From: Virgibacillus profundi
GTDB lineage: Bacteria; Bacillota; Bacilli; Bacillales; Amphibacillaceae
NCBI RefSeq assembly: GCF_002287375.1
Contig: NZ_NPOA01000001.1
Span: 434,001 to 498,000 of the forward strand
Direction: 5' to 3'
Length of the DNA stretch: 64,000 bases
Under the pieces are notes generated by a model. The model saw nothing but the letters and a program-made list of their open reading frames with translations. It ran no database searches and was not told the origin of the DNA. The position numbers and the translations under genes were made by a program. Below, piece after piece: positions 56,182-64,000 of this stretch; the first letter of the stretch is position 1, and every line of letters starts with the position of its first letter.

Positions 56182-56195
56182 TGTAAGCGCTTTTC
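56182..56195 (-). promoter_or_regulatory. Candidate cre (CcpA) site upstream of hutH
   Basis: GAAAAGCGCTTACA on the minus strand matches the consensus TGWNANCGNTNWCA at all but the first two positions. It lies about 170 bases upstream of hutH, close to where the promoter should be. Catabolite repression of hut by CcpA is known in B. subtilis. Confidence 0.55.
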
Positions 56196-56229
56196 GATGA
56201 TAAAGCAACACTTCCCGGGAATTTCTATC

Positions 56230-56580
56230 AGTTTGGGACTGCGGTTATGTTGTGCACCGAAAGGAATTGTTGTTCTAATGCTGCAAGGGCTTTCCATGTT
56301 CTGCGGTATCTTCTATTGGACAGCATCTCATCTCATTTTCGGTTGTTTCGTCCTTGAGAGGAGCTCTCACGGACATCTCCCTTCTCATTTCCGGCTGTTT
56401 TGTCCTTGAGAAGAGCTCTCACGGACATCTATTGTACAGTTTCGTCGAAGAGAATTAAAAAGCAAGAAATGGTTTCGATGGGGCGAGCAGTCCCAGTATT
56501 ATTGCGGGGCGAACGAAGTGTAGTCCCAATACTTACGATAAGTTCCAAAGAAAAAGCTGCCTACCTCACAAGAGATAAAC
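56230..56580. repeat. 52-bp hairpin repeats plus GGGGCGA motifs
   Basis: GTCCTTGAGAGGAGCTCTCA (from 56350) and GTCCTTGAGAAGAGCTCTCA (from 56402) are 52 bp apart, each followed by CGGACATCT. Then CAGTTTCGTCGAAGAGA and two GGGGCGA...AGTCCC motifs (56477-56495, 56504-56528). The order is the same as at 28871-29158, so the two loci carry the same composite repeat. Confidence 0.85.
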
Positions 56581-56596
56581 AGCACAGCACCCAAAT

Positions 56597-58021
56597 TTAT
56601 TTTTCTTTTTCAGACGTCTGGTCACGTCCCCAAAACTCGATTCCATCCTGATTTTCCAATGTATCACGGTAGAATACAGGATCTTTACCCGCTTTCCGCT
56701 GTTTACGGTAATCCTTCAAAACAATGTTTACTATTTTATATAACTTGGTAATCGCGTAAAGGTTAATCAGTGCCATAATCGCCATCGTTAAGTCTGCTAA
56801 AGCCCAAACAAGGTCAAATGTAGCAACAGCTCCAAAGATGACCATCGCCAGCACTGCTATACGATAAATAAATAATCCAATTTTGCTATCTTTTACATAA
56901 GTAATATTGCTTTCCCCATAATAATAGTTTCCTAAAATCGAGCTGTAGGCAAACAGCAAAATGGCTATAGCAATAAAACCACCTGCCCAATCACCCAAAT
57001 GAAATGCAAAGGCATCTTGTGTTAACTGGATCCCATCTGCTTCACTGCCCGCAAAACCACCTGCTGCCAGGATAATAAATCCGGTTGCACTACATATTAT
57101 AATCGTATCAAAGAATACACCCAATGCCTGAATTAACCCCTGCTTTACCGGGTGTGATACTTCGGCAGTTGCTGCAGCGTTCGGGGCACTCCCCATACCA
57201 GCTTCATTGGAAAATAATCCCCGTTTGATCCCCATCATAATTGCAGCACCAAATCCACCACCTGCAACTTCTCGAAGACCAAAAGCATTGGCAAAAATAA
57301 GAGAGATCATGTCCGGCACTGCTGTAATATTAACGATCAGTACAAACACAGCTACAAATATATAAATAATCGCCATAACCGGTACGATAATTTGCGTTAC
57401 ATTTGCAATGCTTTTTAGCCCTCCAAATATTACAATTGCCGTTAAAATAACTAAAATGATTGCGATTACGCTTGAATCGATATCAAATTGTCCGGAAAAA
57501 GCAAGACTGATCGTATTTGATTGTACGGAGTTAAATACAAGACCATATGTAAATGTAATAGTAATTGCAAAGACTACCGCCAGCCAGCGCTTTTTCAAGC
57601 CTTTTTCCATATAATACGCAGGTCCGCCACGATATTGCGTTTTGTCAGGCACTTTATACACCTGTGCAAGTGTACTTTCGACAAAACCTGAAGCTGCACC
57701 GAGCAGTGCGATCAGCCACATCCAAAAAATAGCACCAGGTCCTCCAAGAGCTACCGCAGATGCTACACCGGCAAGGTTTCCAGTTCCTACCCTTGATGCT
57801 GCACTAATTGCAAATGCCTGAAAGGATGATGTTCCCTTTTTGCCTGATGCACTCATTGTTCGTTTATCAAATAGTACACGAAACATTTCCGGCAAATTTC
57901 TAAATTGGACAAAGTCTGTTTTGATCGTAAAAAATAAACCTAACCCAATTAATACGATAATGAGTACATAACTCCATAAGGCGTCGTTTATTTCGCCAAC
58001 AATATTTTCAATAATACCCAT
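56597..58021 (-). CDS. Alanine/amino acid:Na+ symporter, AGCS family
   Basis: A 474-residue carrier with about 11 helices, importing alanine, glycine or glutamine with Na+ (AlsT/GlnT-like). GTSSFQAFAISAASRVGTGN near 65-85 is the AGCS signature, and KRGLFSNEAGMGSAPNAAAT near 265-285 the second. YAITKLYKIVNIVLKDYRKQ leads into a polar tail. GGAGGAG precedes the ATG. It may share physiology with the hut genes (Na+-driven amino acid use) but is about 490 bases away and separately transcribed. Confidence 0.94.
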   Translation of the reverse strand: MGIIENIVGEINDALWSYVLIIVLIGLGLFFTIKTDFVQFRNLPEMFRVLFDKRTMSASGKKGTSSFQAFAISAASRVGTGNLAGVASAVALGGPGAIFWMWLIALLGAASGFVESTLAQVYKVPDKTQYRGGPAYYMEKGLKKRWLAVVFAITITFTYGLVFNSVQSNTISLAFSGQFDIDSSVIAIILVILTAIVIFGGLKSIANVTQIIVPVMAIIYIFVAVFVLIVNITAVPDMISLIFANAFGLREVAGGGFGAAIMMGIKRGLFSNEAGMGSAPNAAATAEVSHPVKQGLIQALGVFFDTIIICSATGFIILAAGGFAGSEADGIQLTQDAFAFHLGDWAGGFIAIAILLFAYSSILGNYYYGESNITYVKDSKIGLFIYRIAVLAMVIFGAVATFDLVWALADLTMAIMALINLYAITKLYKIVNIVLKDYRKQRKAGKDPVFYRDTLENQDGIEFWGRDQTSEKEK

Positions 58022-58332
58022 TCCTGATGTTCTCCTCCTTGATGTCAGCCTGATTTCTCTTCTCTCTTTTAAAAATACCCGTTATTGCTTTATCCTAACC
58101 ACAAATAATAATTATATCATTTTTTGTAAAAGGCTGTATTCTAAAAGTAAATTGTGATTATTCAACCACTGTTGAAATACACTGATTAAATAGCCACCTG
58201 GGGTTGGTTCCGTTGAAAAAGTACCATTTGTGCTGATAGACTACCGATGTCCGCTAATAGGCGTATGTCAATATAAATATCATCCAATTTGACAAAAGAT
58301 CCAATCACCACTTAGCAATGTGATATCAATAA
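58022..58332. other. Intergenic, nothing recognised
   Basis: AT-rich gap holding the symporter promoter. Degenerate traces such as GATGTCCGCTAATAG are present but no array or gene. Confidence 0.4.
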
Positions 58333-58370
58333 AACAGGGATACAAATCGGTTAAGATTTGTATCCCTGAA
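58333..58370 (-). terminator. Terminator after the thioesterase gene
   Basis: CAGGGATACAAATC and GATTTGTATCCCTG form a perfect 14-bp stem with a six-base loop, followed by TTTTATT on the minus strand. Confidence 0.88.
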
Positions 58371-58404
58371 TATAGCTCTAAATTATTATAAGATGAAAAA
58401 ATGC

Positions 58405-58926
58405 TTACATCCCCTTATCCCAAGGGAAATCCGTCCCAAACAACTCTGCAAATTTTTTCGATTGTTTTCGTCGTTCTTTTCGTTGATTAGCTCGAATTGA
58501 TGCATGTTCATGTAGAATTTTCTCATGTTCCGACTCTGGATATACCCCTGGAACCGGAATTGGCCTGCCCTCTTCATTTACTGCTACAAATGTTAAAAAT
58601 GCTGTTGTACATACCTTCCGATCCCCTGTCAGCAAATTTTCTGTAACTGCCTTTACAAATACCTCCATAGACGTATTATGTGTCCAAGTTACAAATGCCT
58701 CCACACATACTGAATCTCCTTCTTTTACCGGTGCAAGAAAATCGACGGAATCGGTTGAGGCTGTTACTACTGGTTTTCTGGCATGTCTTACGGCGGCAAT
58801 TGCAGCAACATCATCAATATGCGCCATTAATTTTCCACCAAATAATGTACCATGATTATTCGTATCCGGTGGCAATACATGGGATGTTTTTACTGCCAAT
58901 GAATAAGAACAAGGTTTTCCTTTCAT
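58405..58926 (-). CDS. Acyl-CoA thioesterase, hotdog fold (YkhA-like)
   Basis: A ~173-residue YciA/BFIT-type acyl-CoA hydrolase. PPDTNNHGTLFGGKLMAHID near 20-40 is the hotdog active-site helix, with the catalytic Asn-His and Asp residues; VTASTDSVDFLAPVKEGDSV follows. The C-terminal tail is basic (RANQRKERRKQSKKFAEL). The ATG at 58926 has GGAGG eight bases upstream; two earlier ATG codons (58941, 58965) are possible. Hydrolyses acyl-CoAs in the cytosol. It is downstream of the cls gene and may be co-transcribed. Confidence 0.9.
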   Translation of the reverse strand: MKGKPCSYSLAVKTSHVLPPDTNNHGTLFGGKLMAHIDDVAAIAAVRHARKPVVTASTDSVDFLAPVKEGDSVCVEAFVTWTHNTSMEVFVKAVTENLLTGDRKVCTTAFLTFVAVNEEGRPIPVPGVYPESEHEKILHEHASIRANQRKERRKQSKKFAELFGTDFPWDKGM

Positions 58927-58976
58927 ATCACTAACCTCCATACTTTTTCCTTTATTTTTCCCCAAAATAGCTCTAA

Positions 58977-60419
58977 TTACAACACTGGTGAAATTAAGCG
59001 GGAAATTGATTCTTTAAAACGTATTCCGAGCGAACGCTCATCATATAGTTTTTTTGTCATTTGCGTAGACAATTTAATATCTTCATTAAATGCTTCCAGT
59101 AAGCTTTCGGCAAGACTTTCATCATATAAAAAAGCATTCACTTCAAAATTCAAACGGAAGCTGCGTACATCAATATTCGCAGTCCCAACAGATGCAATTT
59201 CACCATCCACTACAATTGTCTTTGCATGCAGGAAACCATTTTGGTATATATAAACCTCTGCTCCAGCTTCAAGCAGGTCCCCTACATTGGATAATGTTGC
59301 CCAGTATACAAAGGGGTGATCCGGCTTATTCGGGATCATTATTTTCACATCAACACCAGACAGTGCGGCAATTCTGAGCGCATCTCTTAAGCTTTCATCA
59401 GGAATATAGTAAGGTGTTTGAATATAAATATACTCCTTGGCAGACATAATCATTTTGATATAGCCATTTTTAATCTGTTCCCAATCCGAATCGGGGCCGC
59501 TTGAAACAATTTGAACACCAACATCCCCTGCCGGATCAGCTGCATAGTAGCGTTCATCATATAAAATATCATTACGGGATGCCTGGTTCCAATCCAGTAT
59601 ATATCTTGTTTGCATATCCCGCACAGCATCCCCAAACACCCGTAAATGCGTATCACGCCAATAACCAAATTTTTTACTTCCACCAAGGTATTCGTCCCCG
59701 ATATTAAACCCACCGATATAGCCGACTTTCCCATCTATAATAGCTAACTTACGATGGTTCCTATAATTGATTTTAAAATTGACTTTAGGAATTCTTGATG
59801 GGAAAAATGCTTCAACATGGGCTCCGGCATTACGCAGCCGTTTTATGTATTTCCGACTTACCCTTCGTGACCCCATATCATCATAAAGCAAACGAACCTC
59901 TACACCTTCATTCACTTTCTTTATTAGTACATCTGCAATTCGCTTTCCAAGCCGATCACTGCGGATGATATAATAAAGCAAGTGAATATGATCTGTCGCT
60001 TTTTCCATATCCTGGATCAATGCATTAAATTTTTCTTCCCCATCTGTAAAAATTTCAACTTTATTATGCTGGGTAAAGATGGCATCATCATTTCGCAAAT
60101 GCAAATAAATGAGATCCTCATACTTTGTTATATTTTTATGTTTGAAAATAAATCTTTCTTCTTCGAGTGCACGAAGCTGGGACTGTACGGCAGTCTTCAC
60201 TCCGAGTCTTACTTTCGTATCCCACGTGAAAATCCTTCGTTTGCTGATTGGTTTGCCGAAAATCAGATAAAGAAAGAATCCTGCAATCGGAATAAAAAGC
60301 AGCACCATCAACCAAGCCCAGGTAGAACTAGCATCTTTTCGTTCCAGAAATATAATAGAAATACCTAAAGTAATATTAAAAATTAAAATAAAACCAAGTA
60401 AATAAGTTAGTATTCCCAT
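58977..60419 (-). CDS. cls: Cardiolipin synthase
   Basis: Condenses two phosphatidylglycerol molecules to cardiolipin and glycerol at the membrane; cardiolipin content matters for salt tolerance. A ~480-residue phospholipase D-family enzyme: two N-terminal membrane helices (about 3-25 and 35-55) and two HKD motifs, HRKLAIIDGKVGYIGGFN near 220 and HAKTIVVDGEIASVGTAN near 398. It ends ESISRLISPVL, typical of Bacillus ClsA. AGAGGAG precedes the ATG at 60419. Confidence 0.95.
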   Translation of the reverse strand: MGILTYLLGFILIFNITLGISIIFLERKDASSTWAWLMVLLFIPIAGFFLYLIFGKPISKRRIFTWDTKVRLGVKTAVQSQLRALEEERFIFKHKNITKYEDLIYLHLRNDDAIFTQHNKVEIFTDGEEKFNALIQDMEKATDHIHLLYYIIRSDRLGKRIADVLIKKVNEGVEVRLLYDDMGSRRVSRKYIKRLRNAGAHVEAFFPSRIPKVNFKINYRNHRKLAIIDGKVGYIGGFNIGDEYLGGSKKFGYWRDTHLRVFGDAVRDMQTRYILDWNQASRNDILYDERYYAADPAGDVGVQIVSSGPDSDWEQIKNGYIKMIMSAKEYIYIQTPYYIPDESLRDALRIAALSGVDVKIMIPNKPDHPFVYWATLSNVGDLLEAGAEVYIYQNGFLHAKTIVVDGEIASVGTANIDVRSFRLNFEVNAFLYDESLAESLLEAFNEDIKLSTQMTKKLYDERSLGIRFKESISRLISPVL

Positions 60420-60599
60420 TATAAAATTCTCCTCTCCAAAACACAATTGCTACAAATTTCCATGGTATTAATATAGCATACAATCGTTTTAAAATTAAAT
60501 AACACAAAACGATTCTTTTGCAACATCTGCTACCTAAGGGTACTAGTATTCCTTTAGGTTTATACCATATTCGAGATAATAAAGTTTCCTTAAAATAAA

Positions 60600-60636
60600 A
60601 TACGTTTGCATTGGTTGATTGCCAGTGCAAACGTAT
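60600..60636. repeat. Long palindrome upstream of cls
   Basis: TACGTTTGCATTGG and CCAGTGCAAACGTA form a 14-bp stem with one wobble around TTGATTG. No T-run follows on the plus strand, and it lies about 180 bases upstream of cls, so it may be an operator or the terminator of something lost. Confidence 0.6.
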
Positions 60637-60683
60637 AAGTTATTCTATAAAAGTGTTTTTAAACTAGGCTCTTTCGTAAACTT

Positions 60684-61233
60684 TGGGACTGCACTTCGTT
60701 CGCCCCACCAAAATAATGTTACTTTTTAACCTTCGGAGTTTCTATAGACGCGACGAAGTGAAAATCATTTGCAAACGCTGGTTGAGAGCAGGGATTCGCT
60801 CCAGAAACACATTTTGCTTTCCGCGGGCGGCTGGTGAGCCTCCGTGTGCTACGCACTACGGGGTCTCACCTATGCCTTTCCTCCCGCAGGAGTCTCCATG
60901 TGTTTCCTCCGCTGGAATTCCGGTTACTGCCGATGAACTGTATTAGTAATTAATATTCAAAACATCAAACCACCTCACCAGTTCGGGTGAGCGAAGGGCG
61001 GTGACTCCTGCGGGAATAGCACGTGTCCGAAGACCCCGCAGAGTGGTTTTCTCGAGGAGGCTGAGGCCGTGCCCGCGGAAAGCATCCGCCCGGAGCGATC
61101 CCGAACGGCGATTATAGCAAACAGTATTTACGTCGCATTTTATATCTAGTACGGGGTAGTTAACAACAAGTCTTTTGGTGGGGCGAGTAATCGCAGTCCC
61201 AATTCACTTCGATGGGACGAGCAGTGCGCAGAT
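60684..61233. repeat. Composite palindromic intergenic repeat, copy C
   Basis: Bounded by inverted GGGACTGC...GCCCCACC motifs (60684-60709 and, reversed, 61177-61201, plus a shorter one at 61211). Module P is complete (GCAAACGCTGGTTGAGAGCA, TTTCCGCGGGCGGCTGGTGA, CCTCCCGCAGGAGTC), then module Q (CACCAGTTCGGGTGAGCGAA, GACTCCTGCGGGAATAGCAC, GCCGTGCCCGCGGAAAGCAT). Longest copy in the window, about 550 bases, no gene inside. Confidence 0.9.
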
Positions 61234-61260
61234 CCAATCTATGCGAAAAACAGCCTTAAA

Positions 61261-62445
61261 CTATAATTTCTCCAATGCCTGATCCAGATCTGCCCAAATA
61301 TCCTCCCATGCTTCGAGGCCTACGGATAAACGAATGAGCTGATCAGTTATTCCCATGGCCTGCCTTGAATCCTCCGGCACAACAGCATGTGTCATTGTAG
61401 CAGGGTGTTCAATTAAGGTTTCTGCATCACCAAGACTGACAGCAATCTTTAGAAAGGATAAACTGTTTAGCAGCTTCTGCGCATCCTGTTTTGTTCCTTT
61501 AATTTCAAACGAAATGATCCCACCGCCCCGTTTCATTTGTTTTTTGCGAATCAGGTAATCAGGATGGCTTTTATCATTAGGATAATAAGTTTCTTCAACA
61601 TTTGGATGGATTCGCAGCTTTTCAAATATTTTCTCTGCATTATCCGAATGGCGATCAAGACGGATAGGCAAGGTTTTTAATCCTCTTATCAAAAGCCATG
61701 CATCAAATGGCGAAATAATTCCACCAATATCCTTCTGTGTTGTCATAGCTACTGAATCCAGAAAGTCCTTTTTTCCAACGACTAGGCCTGCTATAACATC
61801 CCCGTGTCCACCAATATATTTTGTCGCACTATGGAGAACCACATCACAGCCTAACTCCAGCGGTCGCTGTAGATAAGGAGATGAGAAAGTATTATCAACA
61901 ACTACCGGAATCCCATATTCTTGTGCAACTTCAGCAACCATTTTTAGATCAATTAGCTTCATTGTTGGATTGATTGGTGTTTCCACATAGATACAGGTTG
62001 TTTCTGGCTTAATAAGTGTACGAATTTCTTCCTTTGTTTCCATTGCAGAGAAATCATGAGAAATATTATATTTTTCTTCCATCATCGTTAATAAACCAAA
62101 AGTACATCCATACAATCCGGACGAACATAGTATATGGTCATTAGCTTTCGTTAATGCAATTAAAACCGCAGAAACTGCTGCCATCCCTGAGGCAAAAGCA
62201 AGTCCACGCTCGCCATTTTCCAGTGCTGCAATTCTTTCTTCCAATACAGATACGGTAGGATTGCCCAATCTTGAATAAATATAGCCATCCTCTTCCCCGG
62301 CAAATCTTCGTTCCCCTTGCTCAGCTGTATCGAATGTATATGTTGATGTTTGAAATAGTGGTGGAGTCAAACTCCCCAGCATCTCTTTTGAATCATATCC
62401 TTCATGAATGACAGACGTCTCAAAATGTTTATGTTTTTTCTCCAT
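61261..62445 (-). CDS. mgl: Methionine gamma-lyase
   Basis: A ~394-residue PLP enzyme of the Cys/Met metabolism family. YSRLGNPTVSVLEERIAALE near 62-80 and the PLP Lys in HSATKYIGGHGDVIAG near 205 place it in the family. SSGLYGCTFGLL near 107-118 carries the Cys that marks methionine gamma-lyase rather than cystathionine enzymes. It would split methionine to methanethiol, 2-oxobutyrate and ammonia. The ATG at 62445 behind AAGGGGG is chosen. A cre-like site lies upstream. Homocysteine gamma-lyase is an alternative. Confidence 0.85.
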   Translation of the reverse strand: MEKKHKHFETSVIHEGYDSKEMLGSLTPPLFQTSTYTFDTAEQGERRFAGEEDGYIYSRLGNPTVSVLEERIAALENGERGLAFASGMAAVSAVLIALTKANDHILCSSGLYGCTFGLLTMMEEKYNISHDFSAMETKEEIRTLIKPETTCIYVETPINPTMKLIDLKMVAEVAQEYGIPVVVDNTFSSPYLQRPLELGCDVVLHSATKYIGGHGDVIAGLVVGKKDFLDSVAMTTQKDIGGIISPFDAWLLIRGLKTLPIRLDRHSDNAEKIFEKLRIHPNVEETYYPNDKSHPDYLIRKKQMKRGGGIISFEIKGTKQDAQKLLNSLSFLKIAVSLGDAETLIEHPATMTHAVVPEDSRQAMGITDQLIRLSVGLEAWEDIWADLDQALEKL

Positions 62446-62516
62446 ACGACTAGCCCCCTTCAAGTGCTTGTAAAATAAACATATCTACTATTATCATAAG
62501 CTATTACACTCATATT

Positions 62517-62530
62517 TGAAAGCGTTTTCC
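62517..62530. promoter_or_regulatory. Candidate cre (CcpA) site between mgl and rarD
   Basis: TGAAAGCGTTTTCC (plus) or GGAAAACGCTTTCA (minus) matches the consensus TGWNANCGNTNWCA at 13 of 14 positions on either strand, about 72 bases upstream of the lyase start. Confidence 0.6.
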
Positions 62531-62638
62531 TCTAATCTCTATTCACTAATATTTTCAGCGTAAACAAGCCAATTAATTGCTTTGTTAAAAAAATAAATCT
62601 AATATTAGTTTAATTTAAGAGATAAAGGAGAAGTTCCA

Positions 62639-63550
62639 ATGGATAAAAATCAGGAGAAGTTAGGGATATTATACACAGCTACGGCCTATATCTTATGGGG
62701 ATTCCTGCCGATTTACTGGAAATTAGTGGACCGGGTTCCAGCAGGTGAAATACTGGCACACCGGATTGTCTGGTCGTTTATCTTTATGCTTCTGATTGTT
62801 TCCATTTTACGAAAGTGGTCTCCTTTCATTCAAGAATGCAAAGTAATCCTGAAAGACAGGAATAAGCTGATCGGTATATCTGCAGCTTCCATTTTGATAA
62901 GTATAAACTGGCTGACTTTTATTTGGGCAGTAAATAGTGACCATGTTATTCAAGCCAGTTTGGGGTATTACATTAATCCTCTGGTCAGTATTTTATTAGG
63001 GATTATCGTATTAAAAGAGAAACTTACAAGGAGACAGGTTATATCATTCATACTTGCAGCTGCAGGCGTATTCTACCTAACATTCAGCTTTGGTGTATTT
63101 CCATGGATTTCTATCCTATTGGCACTTAGTTTTGGATTTTATGGCTTGTTGAAAAAGATGGTGGATATTAGCGCCATGTTTGGGTTGACCATTGAAACAA
63201 TGATTGTGACTCCCATTGCTGCGATTTATTTATTCACATTACCCGAAAGTGTTTTTACTTTTGACACTGCAATGTCATCGACGAATCTTTTATTGATCGG
63301 AGCCGGTGTAGTTACTGCAGTTCCATTATTGTTATTTGCAAGTGGTGCAAAACAAATCCCACTGGCAATGGTAGGATTTTTGCAGTACTTTGCCCCAACA
63401 CTTATGTTAATTCTCGGTGTGTTTCTATACAATGAGACATTCACTATGGCACATTTTATCGCATTTGCATTCATTTGGACTGCATTAATTATTTATATGG
63501 GTTCAGCATACAAACGACCAATGCGCCCACGAAAAAAACAGGAAATTTAA
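62639..63550 (+). CDS. rarD: EamA family transporter RarD
   Basis: A 303-residue DMT-superfamily permease with ten helices in two EamA repeats. It begins GILYTATAYILWGFLPIYWK, the RarD signature, and keeps VWSFIFMLLIVSI, VIQASLGYYINPLVSILLGI and GAGVVTAVPLLLFASGAKQI. The substrate is unknown (named for chloramphenicol sensitivity in Pseudomonas). AAAGGAGAAG precedes the ATG. Confidence 0.94.
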   Translation: MDKNQEKLGILYTATAYILWGFLPIYWKLVDRVPAGEILAHRIVWSFIFMLLIVSILRKWSPFIQECKVILKDRNKLIGISAASILISINWLTFIWAVNSDHVIQASLGYYINPLVSILLGIIVLKEKLTRRQVISFILAAAGVFYLTFSFGVFPWISILLALSFGFYGLLKKMVDISAMFGLTIETMIVTPIAAIYLFTLPESVFTFDTAMSSTNLLLIGAGVVTAVPLLLFASGAKQIPLAMVGFLQYFAPTLMLILGVFLYNETFTMAHFIAFAFIWTALIIYMGSAYKRPMRPRKKQEI

Positions 63551-63567
63551 TTATTTTTAAAATATAG

Positions 63568-63597
63568 TTGACAATTGAATCAATTAAATACTATAAT
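63568..63597 (+). promoter_or_regulatory. Promoter of the SAM-riboswitch/metY transcript
   Basis: TTGACA (63568-63573) and TATAAT (63592-63597), both perfect, with an 18-base spacer, about 25 bases before the riboswitch. Confidence 0.85.
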
Positions 63598-63620
63598 GTT
63601 CAGTAATTCAAAAAATTAAA

Positions 63621-63741
63621 TCTCTTATCAAGAGTGGTGGAGGGAATAGGCCCTGTGAAACCCGGCAACCTTAAGCAGAAAGTATTTGCTTTATTATGGT
63701 GCTAAATCCTACAGATCGAAACTGGTCTGGAAGATAAGAGG
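63621..63741 (+). ncRNA. SAM-I (S-box) riboswitch
   Basis: The class landmarks are clear: P1 arm CTCTTATC paired with GATAAGAG, AGAGTGGTGGAGGGAATAGG, CCCTGTGAAACCCGGCAACC, then the GGTGCTAAATCCTACAGA block. SAM binding lets the downstream terminator form, shutting off the methionine-synthesis gene. Confidence 0.97.
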
Positions 63742-63759
63742 AGGACCCGTTAAAATATA

Positions 63760-63788
63760 CGCCCTCTTCTTAGGAAGAGGGCTTTTTG
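63760..63788 (+). terminator. SAM riboswitch terminator
   Basis: GCCCTCTTC and GAAGAGGGC form a perfect stem with a short loop, followed by TTTTTG. Confidence 0.92.
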
Positions 63789-63883
63789 ATTTATCTCCTC
63801 TTCCTCCAGATTCTCTACAGGCAGCAAGAGGCTTCATACTTTCAAACTATTTTAATATCAAATTACCCAAGGAGGAATTTATT

Positions 63884-64000
63884 ATGTCAAAATTTAATTT
63901 TCATAACCCGGAAACAGTATTACTTCATGCAGGTCAGGAAGCAGATCCTACAACAGGATCAAGGGCTGTACCAATCTATCAAACTACGTCATACGTTTTT
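63884..64000 (+). CDS. metY: O-acetylhomoserine sulfhydrylase, N-terminal part
   Basis: The first 39 codons only; the gene continues past the window. [20 protein letters not shown] then [13 protein letters not shown] is the N-terminus of O-acetylhomoserine aminocarboxypropyltransferase, which makes homocysteine from O-acetylhomoserine and sulfide. A strong AAGGAGG precedes the ATG. Control by the SAM-I riboswitch upstream supports a methionine-synthesis role. Confidence 0.88.
   Translation, partial: MSKFNFHNPETVLLHAGQEADPTTGSRAVPIYQTTSYVF

Overview
The window is chromosomal DNA from a low-GC Gram-positive endospore former. It carries spore genes (cwlJ, gerQ), the B. subtilis-like pta/hemQ and ywdI/ywdK neighbourhoods, AGGAGG-type ribosome binding sites, Bacillus-type riboswitches and many Na+/H+-linked transporters. 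Gene content, proteins and intergenic repeats fit a halotolerant member of the Bacillaceae (Virgibacillus/Oceanobacillus/Lentibacillus type); the genus is inference. No rRNA, tRNA, prophage or true CRISPR array was seen.

Layout. 0-5 kb: pta and hemQ (divergent), an NAD(P)-binding protein, a GNAT enzyme and a ykkC/ykkD guanidine-exporter pair behind a guanidine-I riboswitch. 5-10.4 kb: an ASCH protein, an NhaC-type antiporter whose full reading frame seems to begin at ATA, a VOC/PhnB pseudogene, an RDD protein, a retropepsin-like protease with an overlapping partner, and a DUF6176 protein. 10.7-14.3 kb: cwlJ-gerQ, ywdK/ywdI, then a ~1 kb insertion containing a large folded RNA that resembles HEARO / IscB-IsrB omega RNA without an intact nuclease gene, then a GlsB-type membrane protein with a 47-residue partner. 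14.4-21.6 kb: a frameshifted FMN-glutamate-synthase-like gene (YerD type), haem-copper oxidase genes ctaC-ctaD-ctaE, and a UbiB-like kinase with a phasin-like protein. 21.7-28.8 kb: a YjiH-type membrane protein, an RmlD-like reductase, an acyltransferase and the divergent NHEJ pair ku/ligD. 29-45 kb: tcyP, an OsmC protein, chrA, DUF4003, DUF488, terC behind a Mn2+ riboswitch, pgcA, an AI-2E-family permease, GNATs, an RCK-type antiporter and brnQ. 45-56 kb: recQ, mepB-like, an M29 aminopeptidase, an HxlR regulator and the complete hutHUIG operon. 56-64 kb: an alanine/Na+ symporter, a thioesterase, cardiolipin synthase, methionine gamma-lyase, rarD, and a SAM riboswitch in front of the start of metY.

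Themes. Metabolism centres on amino acids (histidine breakdown, cystine, branched-chain and alanine uptake, methionine) with riboswitch control by guanidine, Mn2+ and SAM and probable CcpA/CymR sites. At least five genes are broken by a single indel, a stop or decay. Gene-free gaps hold two kinds of repeats. One is local arrays with periods of 20-21 bp or exactly 52 bp. The other is a dispersed palindromic repeat family with three large copies. The most notable unexplained items are the omega-RNA-like element at 12.9-13.9 kb, the bidirectional TTGAGAGA array beside ku, the 52-bp arrays, and the ATA start of the antiporter gene.
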